A stretch of 5,792 nt of DNA. Origin: Bdellovibrio sp. Lineage in GTDB: Bacteria > Bdellovibrionota > Bdellovibrionia > Bdellovibrionales > Bdellovibrionaceae. Each line of letters opens with the position of its first letter. Position 1 is the first letter of the stretch. The notes beneath the pieces are model-generated. The model did no database searches and was not told the DNA's origin. It saw only the letters and a program-made list of their open reading frames with translations. The translations under genes and the position numbers were made by a program. The stretch is from contig JAGIAF010000215.1 in the NCBI GenBank assembly GCA_017745015.1, forward strand, positions 1 to 5,792, written 5' to 3'. Shown here piece after piece: positions 1 through 3,970 of the stretch.

Positions 1-93
1 GCCTGGGAAGTCTTCAAAGCGTTGGGGACGAAGTTCGTTTTCCCACGCCTTCTCTCCGCCTTCTGTGATGTCGCCTTCTAGAATACGGCTCAT
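1..93 (-). CDS. ruvB: RuvB, Holliday junction branch-migration ATPase (N-terminal fragment)
   Basis: Only the first 31 codons are present; the gene continues past the left edge. The peptide begins MSRILEGDITEGGEKAWENE and goes on with LRPQRFEDFPG, which matches the acidic leader plus the 'LRP..F.D..G' entry into the AAA+ domain of RuvB. RuvB is the hexameric motor that RuvA loads onto Holliday junctions to drive branch migration in the cytoplasm. The ATG (93-91) shares one base with the ruvA stop (TAATG), and an AGG at 105-103 lies 9 nt upstream as a modest ribosome binding site. Translation is therefore probably coupled to ruvA. The Walker A and B motifs lie outside the window, so ATPase integrity cannot be judged. 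The identification rests on the short peptide plus the ruvC-ruvA context. Confidence 0.9.
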   Translation of the reverse strand, partial: MSRILEGDITEGGEKAWENELRPQRFEDFPG

Positions 94-671
94 TATAAGT
101 TACCTGACAAAGTCTGGAAGCCTTTACGAACGCCTTCTTCAACAGTGATATTCAACGGCAACGAAGAAACAAATTGATCGACCAATTGAGATTTGTAACC
201 CAAGTTCAACAAAGCTGAAGTAATTTGCGTCAAAGACTCCGACTTCACTTTCGTCTCTTCATCAATTGTTACAAGCTTGCCTTTAAGAGTCAGAATGATT
301 TGCTCTGCGGTTTTCTTACCTACTTTAGGAAGCCCCGATAAAGCTTTGGCATTACCCGCTTCAATCATTTCTTGAATTTGCGCGGGGCGACCGCCCGACA
401 AAATGCTCAATGCCATTTTTGGACCAACACCGTTCACTTTAAGCAACGACAAGAACAAGTTCTTTTCATCTTTGGCGTGAAAACCAAAAAGAGTCAGAGC
501 GTCTTCACGCACGTGAGTATGAATCCAAACGATGATGTCTTTACCCAAAAGAGTCATGAAGTCTTCCAAAGTTTTGGATGAAGCAAACACCTCATAACCC
601 ACACCTTGAACATCGATCAGAGCTGAATCATTCAAAACTTCAATAATTTTACCACGTAAATAACCAATCAT
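93..671 (-). CDS. ruvA: RuvA, Holliday junction DNA-binding subunit
   Basis: RuvA binds four-way junctions as a tetramer and recruits RuvB rings for branch migration. At 192 residues it is close to the usual family length of about 200. Residues 1-64 form the OB-fold domain, opening with MIGYLRGKI. The sequence VREDALTLFGF (54-64) carries the conserved acidic pin pair E56/D57, which keeps strands separated at the crossover. Two helix-hairpin-helix motifs bind the DNA backbone: LKVNGVGPKMALSIL (77-91) and LSGLPKVGKKTAEQII (111-126). After an acidic linker (about 136-147), residues 148-192 form the small domain III that contacts RuvB. The ATG overlaps the ruvC stop by four bases (ATGA, 668-671), with GGTG a few bases upstream inside ruvC. 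The stop overlaps the ruvB start by one base. No lesion is seen. Confidence 0.97.
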   Translation of the reverse strand: MIGYLRGKIIEVLNDSALIDVQGVGYEVFASSKTLEDFMTLLGKDIIVWIHTHVREDALTLFGFHAKDEKNLFLSLLKVNGVGPKMALSILSGGRPAQIQEMIEAGNAKALSGLPKVGKKTAEQIILTLKGKLVTIDEETKVKSESLTQITSALLNLGYKSQLVDQFVSSLPLNITVEEGVRKGFQTLSGNL

Positions 672-1174
672 AAACTCACCGCTCTTTGCAAAACTGCTTT
701 TTTCTTCATTTCAAAGGCATGGTAACAAGCCATGGCCAGAGCATCCGAGGCATCGATTCGATTGATGGCTTTGATGTTCAACATGGCTTTCAAAACCGCC
801 TGTACGTCTTCTTTGGTAGAGCCACCGTTTCCAGTGATCCCTTTTTTAACGGAACGAGTCGCATACTCAGCGACCGTGGCTTTGCCTAAACCCGCCTCAT
901 ACATCACCACCCCCCGGGCGTGACCAAGCTTGAAAGCACTGTCGGCATTTTTACCTAAGAAGATTTTTTCGATTACAACTTCATGAGGACGATACTTTTC
1001 CATCACCTCACGAAATGCAGAGCCCAACTCCGTCATGCGCGAAGGAAAATCAGAATCGGTATCCATCACAATAACACCATGATTGATATGCTCAATCTTG
1101 CCATTAGAAATGCGAACAACGCCGAAGCCTGTAATACGGGAGCCGGGGTCAACCCCAAGAATCGTCAAACTCAT
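668..1174 (-). CDS. ruvC: RuvC, crossover junction endodeoxyribonuclease
   Basis: RuvC is the dimeric resolvase that cuts Holliday junctions with paired symmetric nicks, acting with RuvAB. The 168-residue product has normal family length. The RNase H-like fold opens with SLTILGVDPGSRITGFGVV. All four metal-binding acidic residues are visible: D9 (in GVDPGS), E69 (in VIEKIF) and D141/D144 (in RIDASDALA). The KNADSAFKLGHARG block (75-88) is also typical. Only one Met lies before the first catalytic motif, so the start at 1174 is secure. It is the first gene of a ruvC-ruvA-ruvB cluster and overlaps ruvA by ATGA. No clear Shine-Dalgarno precedes the ATG, and a putative -10 box ends 7 nt upstream, so the mRNA may be leaderless. 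No LexA-like operator was found. Confidence 0.97.
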   Translation of the reverse strand: MSLTILGVDPGSRITGFGVVRISNGKIEHINHGVIVMDTDSDFPSRMTELGSAFREVMEKYRPHEVVIEKIFLGKNADSAFKLGHARGVVMYEAGLGKATVAEYATRSVKKGITGNGGSTKEDVQAVLKAMLNIKAINRIDASDALAMACYHAFEMKKKAVLQRAVSL

Positions 1175-1181
1175 GCACGTA

Positions 1182-1210
1182 ATTTCATTCCGAACGTATT
1201 GCTAAGTCAA
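1182..1210 (-). promoter_or_regulatory. Putative sigma70-type promoter for ruvCAB
   Basis: On the minus strand, TTGACT (1210-1205; 5 of 6 consensus bases) and TGAAAT (1187-1182; 4 of 6) are separated by exactly 17 bp. Seven bases follow the -10 box before the ruvC ATG at 1174, so transcription would start at or within about two bases of the initiation codon. It interlocks with the plus-strand promoter at 1199-1227. This is a sequence-pattern call only. Confidence 0.55.
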
Positions 1211-1227
1211 TGAATCTGCACTAGAAT
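1199..1227 (+). promoter_or_regulatory. Putative sigma70-type promoter for the TPR gene
   Basis: TTGCTA (1199-1204; 4 of 6 consensus bases) and TAGAAT (1222-1227; 5 of 6) have a 17-bp spacer. The -10 box ends only 7 nt before the ATG at 1235, so the expected start site falls at about 1234-1235 and the transcript would be leaderless. Lack of any Shine-Dalgarno before that ATG agrees with this. The -35 box abuts the -35 box of the divergent ruvC promoter (1205-1210), so the two sites probably exclude each other. Confidence 0.55.
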
Positions 1228-1234
1228 CTGATGT

Positions 1235-2068
1235 ATGCCGAAGATCGAAGCAAGTGCCATCGAAAAATACCAGAGTATTCTCGCGAAAGACCCCACGTCT
1301 CAGGTCTTCGCACCTCTGGCGGAAGCCTATCGCGAGATGGGAATGATGAAAGAGGCTTTGCAGATCGTGACTTCCGGCGTTCAACGCCATCCGCAATTTG
1401 TCGGAGGATTGGTCACATACGCAAAAGTCTTGCGCGACGCAGGCCAAGTGGGCCGAGCACTGGAAGCCTTGAAAAAGGCAACCACACTGGCTCCGGAGAA
1501 TATTTTAGCTCACCAACTTTTAGCGGAGCTTCACTTATCCTCAAAAAATCCTAAGGATGCTTTGAAGGCATTCAAGATGGTTTTGTTCTTGAATCCAAAC
1601 TCTCAGTCCGCACAAAAAGCAGTACAAAAACTGGAGTCCCTAACGGCTGATGAGTACGACGACGAAGTTTTTTCTATGGAGAAACTTCCGCAAGTAAATT
1701 TGGAAGCGGGCCCACCGGAACCAGCTTATCCGGATGAAGCTCCAACCATCATGTCCCACGATGTTTACAAGCCAATCCCATTGCCTAAAAATAAGGCGAT
1801 GGAGAGAATGCTTTCATTAATTGATGCCTTCATCGTCCGCAATGACCTTGAAAAAGCCAATGCCCTTTTAAAAGATACGCGCGTGGAATTTGGCGAACAT
1901 CCTGAGATTGAACGTCGTATGAAGACGCTTCAAGTTCGCTATAATGACACAGACGAGGCAATTCCACTCAAGCCCCTACTTCCACGTGAGGAACAGATCC
2001 GCCAAAGAAAGATCGAAGTACTTGAGATGATGCTTCGCAAAATCGAAGACTACCGCGCTCAAGTTTGA
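1235..2068 (+). CDS. Tetratricopeptide-repeat protein, cytoplasmic, unknown role
   Basis: This 277-residue protein has no signal peptide or membrane segment. Three contiguous TPRs of exactly 34 residues are visible at 20-53, 54-87 and 88-121. Each ends in a proline (HP, AP, NP) and keeps the small/aromatic TPR pattern, e.g. LAEAYREMGMMKEAL. A cap helix (122-136) follows, then an acidic, proline-rich linker (about 137-185, including PPEPAYPDEAP). A second helical segment (186-236, DAFIVRNDLEKANALL) resembles one more degenerate TPR. A charged C-terminal helix (about 252-275) completes it. Such proteins usually act as protein-binding scaffolds; the partner cannot be inferred. The ATG at 1235 was chosen because it opens the frame right after the -10 box; it has no Shine-Dalgarno. 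The ATG at 1231 is in a different frame. It is transcribed divergently from ruvC and precedes efp. Confidence 0.9.
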   Translation: MPKIEASAIEKYQSILAKDPTSQVFAPLAEAYREMGMMKEALQIVTSGVQRHPQFVGGLVTYAKVLRDAGQVGRALEALKKATTLAPENILAHQLLAELHLSSKNPKDALKAFKMVLFLNPNSQSAQKAVQKLESLTADEYDDEVFSMEKLPQVNLEAGPPEPAYPDEAPTIMSHDVYKPIPLPKNKAMERMLSLIDAFIVRNDLEKANALLKDTRVEFGEHPEIERRMKTLQVRYNDTDEAIPLKPLLPREEQIRQRKIEVLEMMLRKIEDYRAQV

Positions 2069-2095
2069 CTTCCCCCTGCCCATTCGGGCTATATT
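2065..2095 (+). promoter_or_regulatory. Candidate promoter for efp overlapping the upstream stop codon
   Basis: TTGACT (2065-2070) overlaps the TGA stop of the TPR gene, and TATATT (2090-2095) lies 19 bp downstream. The boxes are good (5 of 6 matches each) but the spacer is longer than the optimal 17 bp. Transcription would start near 2102, giving an efp leader of about 125 nt that contains the whole 97-bp palindrome. Confidence 0.4.
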
Positions 2096-2108
2096 ACTGA
2101 CTTTAACG

Positions 2109-2205
2109 AAGTGATATCAAAGCTGCCAATGCAAGGCGCGAGGAGAAGGCGTACTCCTGTACGCCGCCGACGAGCAACGCAGCAGTGGCTGCTTTGAGAT
2201 CACTT
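2109..2205. repeat. 97-bp imperfect palindromic element between the TPR gene and efp
   Basis: The outer arms 2109-2130 and 2184-2205 are inverted copies matching at 19 of 22 positions, with AAGTGAT at the left end and ATCACTT at the right. The centre is a perfect 7-bp hairpin, GGCGTAC (2148-2154) and GTACGCC (2159-2165), around TCCT. The intervening segments (GCAAGGCGCGAGGAGAA and GCCGACGAGCAACGCAGC) pair only partly. The core is GC-rich compared with its surroundings. From memory, similar 'AAGGCGCGAGG...GTACGCC...GCAACGCAG' cores occur as dispersed intergenic repeats in proteobacteria; this is unverified. The right end is followed by CCCCGC and no T-run, so it is not a typical intrinsic terminator. 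In RNA it could fold into a long hairpin ending 11 nt before the efp ribosome binding site. Confidence 0.8.
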
Positions 2206-2229
2206 CCCCGCTTATGAAAGAGGACTCGA

Positions 2230-2796
2230 ATGTACGAAACGTCGGATTTTAGAAAAAATTTGAAAATCATGGTTGAAGGCAAACCTTATGTTATCGTGGA
2301 TTTCCAACACGTGAAACCAGGCAAAGGTAACCAATTCACACGCACAAAATTGAGAAACATGCTTACGGGCCAAAACCTTGAAGTCACTTTCAAATCTGGC
2401 GAGAAATTCGAAGTACCAAACGTTGAAAACAAAGAGATGAACTTCTTGTACAAAGACGACACTGGTTACAACTTCATGTCGAATGAGACTTACGAGCAAA
2501 TCGCTATGTCTGAAGACGACCTTGGCGATTCTAAATATTACCTAACTGAAGGTTTGAAAGTTGTAGTTCTATTCTACAATGAGAAAGCTGTTGCAGCGGA
2601 CGTTCCAAAAGCCGTGAACTTGACTGTTGCTAAAACTGATCCAGGCATCAAAGGGGACCGTGTTACTGGCGCAACTAAGCCTGCGATCATGGAAACTGGC
2701 TTGTCTGTTGGCGTGCCTTTGCACATCAACGAAGGCGATGTTCTTCGCATCGATACTTCAACTGGCGATTACGTAGAACGCGTATCTCAAAAGTAG
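2230..2796 (+). CDS. efp: Elongation factor P
   Basis: EF-P binds the ribosome between the P and E sites and relieves stalling at consecutive prolines. At 188 residues it equals the E. coli length. The N-terminal KOW-like domain (1-64) starts MYETSDFRKNLKIMVEGKPY and carries the tip loop VKPGKGNQF. Its K32 matches the lysine that is beta-lysylated in E. coli or aminopentanolylated in Bacillus, and it is not the arginine of the rhamnosylated type. Two OB-like domains follow (about 65-127 and 128-188). The family signature KPAIMETGLSVGVPLHINEG spans 150-169, and the C-terminus STGDYVERV is typical. The Shine-Dalgarno AGAGGA (2219-2224) is 5 nt from the ATG. No EpmA or EpmB modification gene is in the window. 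The leader contains the 97-bp palindrome. Codon choice looks restricted, as expected for a highly expressed gene. Confidence 0.98.
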   Translation: MYETSDFRKNLKIMVEGKPYVIVDFQHVKPGKGNQFTRTKLRNMLTGQNLEVTFKSGEKFEVPNVENKEMNFLYKDDTGYNFMSNETYEQIAMSEDDLGDSKYYLTEGLKVVVLFYNEKAVAADVPKAVNLTVAKTDPGIKGDRVTGATKPAIMETGLSVGVPLHINEGDVLRIDTSTGDYVERVSQK

Positions 2797-2804
2797 CTCT
2801 AAAA

Positions 2805-2822
2805 ATCTTGCTAACGCAAGAT
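2805..2822 (+). other. Small hairpin just after efp
   Basis: ATCTTGC (2805-2811) and GCAAGAT (2816-2822) form a perfect 7-bp stem with a TAAC loop, starting 9 nt after the efp stop. It is preceded by an A-run but followed by ATTAAG and not by a T-tract, so it would be a weak terminator at most. It could protect the efp mRNA 3' end. The structure is seen; the role is inferred. Confidence 0.45.
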
Positions 2823-2875
2823 ATTAAGTCTCCGCAAATACTCGATTTTATACCAAAATATTGAGTATAAATTTG

Positions 2876-2903
2876 AACTCAGGCTTCGGCCTGAGTTGTT
2901 TAT
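2876..2903 (+). terminator. UUCG-loop hairpin, probable intrinsic terminator downstream of efp
   Basis: AACTCAGGC (2876-2884) and GCCTGAGTT (2889-2897) form a perfect 9-bp stem closed by C-G around TTCG, an unusually stable tetraloop. The 3' side runs on as TTGTTTAT (2896-2903), a fairly U-rich tract. An AT-rich segment precedes the stem. This fits a rho-independent terminator for efp. A TATAAA at 2866-2871 could instead be the -10 box of a promoter with a poor -35, starting near 2877. The hairpin would then be the 5' end of the downstream mRNA. Confidence 0.6.
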
Positions 2904-2904
2904 C

Positions 2905-2912
2905 GGCGGAGG
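2905..2912 (+). promoter_or_regulatory. Strong ribosome binding site fixing a TTG start at 2921
   Basis: GGCGGAGG contains a full GGAGG (2908-2912) placed 8 nt before TTG at 2921. No comparable site precedes the in-frame TTG at 2861, whose reading would also translate through the terminator hairpin. This site decides the start of the downstream gene. Confidence 0.75.
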
Positions 2913-2920
2913 CTTTTTCA

Positions 2921-3970
2921 TTGTCCACATATGTTGAGTTGGAAATTCAAAATTTACTCAACGAGACGTCTGATCTCGACGATGTGGCCACTCGACTTAT
3001 TTCAAGCCTCGAGTCTTCTCCTGATCAATTTACCTTAGACAACTTAAACTCTCTTGCACGCTTCCTGAATCAAACAGGTCGTCATCTGCAATTGGTGGAA
3101 TTCATCTTGAAGCATATTGAAAACGAAAGTTTCCATGTGCCATGGCCTTACTTCCTTGAAGCTTTGGGACACGCCTCTTTGGATCTTGATGAAAAAACTG
3201 TGCGCGCGTTGATCGAAGGTATCGAAGAGTCCAACGATGAGTCGGAAGCGGCCCGCTCAGCGGGATTAGATCTTTATATTCCTCAACTTAAGGAGTGGCG
3301 CTCTAATCGTAAGTATCGCATTCACAAAGATTTCCTCAGCAATAAGAAAAATCTTTTGGATCAGCTGATCACATTGCGCACGCAACAGCTTTATGAAAAA
3401 GAAAAGGCGTTGCTCAAACGTTTGCAGAAACTTTATCCAGGCGATTCTGACGTTGCAAAAGAAGTCAGCGATCATAGACAGCGCTACGCTTTAGATATTT
3501 TAGCGAAGCGCTCGCCTAAGGCACGCAAAATTCAAACGGACGACCTGAACGCCAAAGACCCAGAAGTTGAAAAAGCTTTAGAGGCCTTGTTGAAATCCTT
3601 ACTGGAGCACGCGAGCGAAGATTCGGAGATGGCTTTTGAGTTTGCTATCGTCGCAATCATGCTTGATGGCTACGAAACAGCCTTAGAAATCTTGCAGTTC
3701 TGTGAACCTAGTGAATCTCTGTTGTGGCTGCGTTTGGAAGTTTTACTTCAGTGCCGTCGCTTTATCGAAGTCTTAAATGAATTAGCGCAAGTGGAAGTTC
3801 TGCTGGCACATCAACCAGAAACATTCTTTGCAACGGCTTACTTGCGCGCTCAAGCTCTTTGGGGCCTAGGTCAAAAACATACAGCTATTGAAGTTATCGA
3901 AGGATTGCTAGCGGCTCGCCCTCACTATCGTGCGGCAAGTGCCTTGCTTAATATCTGGAGTGGCCAGTGA
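2921..3970 (+). CDS. Unrecognised helical-repeat (TPR-like) protein
   Basis: I do not recognise a named family. The 349-residue product, starting MSTYVELEIQNLLNETSD, is almost wholly alpha-helical in pattern and has no signal peptide or membrane segment, so it is probably cytoplasmic. Residues 1-120 are acidic and leucine-rich, resembling degenerate helical repeats. Residues 125-205 are strongly basic and look like a long helix or coiled coil (QQLYEKEKALLKRLQKLYPG, 155-174). Residues 215-349 return to TPR-like hairpins, the clearest being AYLRAQALWGLGQKHTAIEV (306-325), followed by ARPHYRAASALL. The TTG start at 2921 is chosen for its GGAGG site. A longer frame from 2861 would encode the terminator hairpin. 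The stop overlaps the next start (GTGA), so the two proteins are likely made together. A scaffold role alongside the envelope protein is inference. Confidence 0.85.
   Translation: MSTYVELEIQNLLNETSDLDDVATRLISSLESSPDQFTLDNLNSLARFLNQTGRHLQLVEFILKHIENESFHVPWPYFLEALGHASLDLDEKTVRALIEGIEESNDESEAARSAGLDLYIPQLKEWRSNRKYRIHKDFLSNKKNLLDQLITLRTQQLYEKEKALLKRLQKLYPGDSDVAKEVSDHRQRYALDILAKRSPKARKIQTDDLNAKDPEVEKALEALLKSLLEHASEDSEMAFEFAIVAIMLDGYETALEILQFCEPSESLLWLRLEVLLQCRRFIEVLNELAQVEVLLAHQPETFFATAYLRAQALWGLGQKHTAIEVIEGLLAARPHYRAASALLNIWSGQ
3957..3960 (+). promoter_or_regulatory. Ribosome binding site for the overlapping GTG start
   Basis: GGAG inside the last codons of the upstream gene lies 6 nt before GTG at 3967. 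That GTG overlaps the upstream TGA by three bases (GTGA, 3967-3970). This supports the GTG as the real start, with translational coupling. Confidence 0.65.

Noticed and set aside
1175..1234. Possible LexA/SOS operator upstream of ruvC
   Set aside because: No CTGT-N8-ACAG site, and no TTAC-N3-GTAA site (the motif I recall for Bdellovibrio LexA). Only unrelated half-site fragments occur, so no SOS control is claimed.
1231..1554. Plus-strand reading frame beginning at ATG 1231
   Set aside because: It overlaps the TPR gene in another frame and its peptide has low-complexity, arginine-rich shadow character. The TPR frame has clear repeat structure.
2109..2205. Palindrome as a tRNA, small RNA gene or intrinsic terminator
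   Set aside because: There is no cloverleaf, no dedicated promoter inside it, and no T-tract after the stem.
2068..2209. ACTTCCCC direct repeat (2068-2075 and 2202-2209) as a target-site duplication around the palindrome
   Set aside because: The left copy is over 30 bp outside the left arm, while the right copy overlaps the right arm. This does not fit an insertion duplication and is probably chance.
2212..2499. Minus-strand reading frame opposite efp
   Set aside because: It lies antisense to a clearly conserved efp sequence and has no ribosome binding site or recognisable product.
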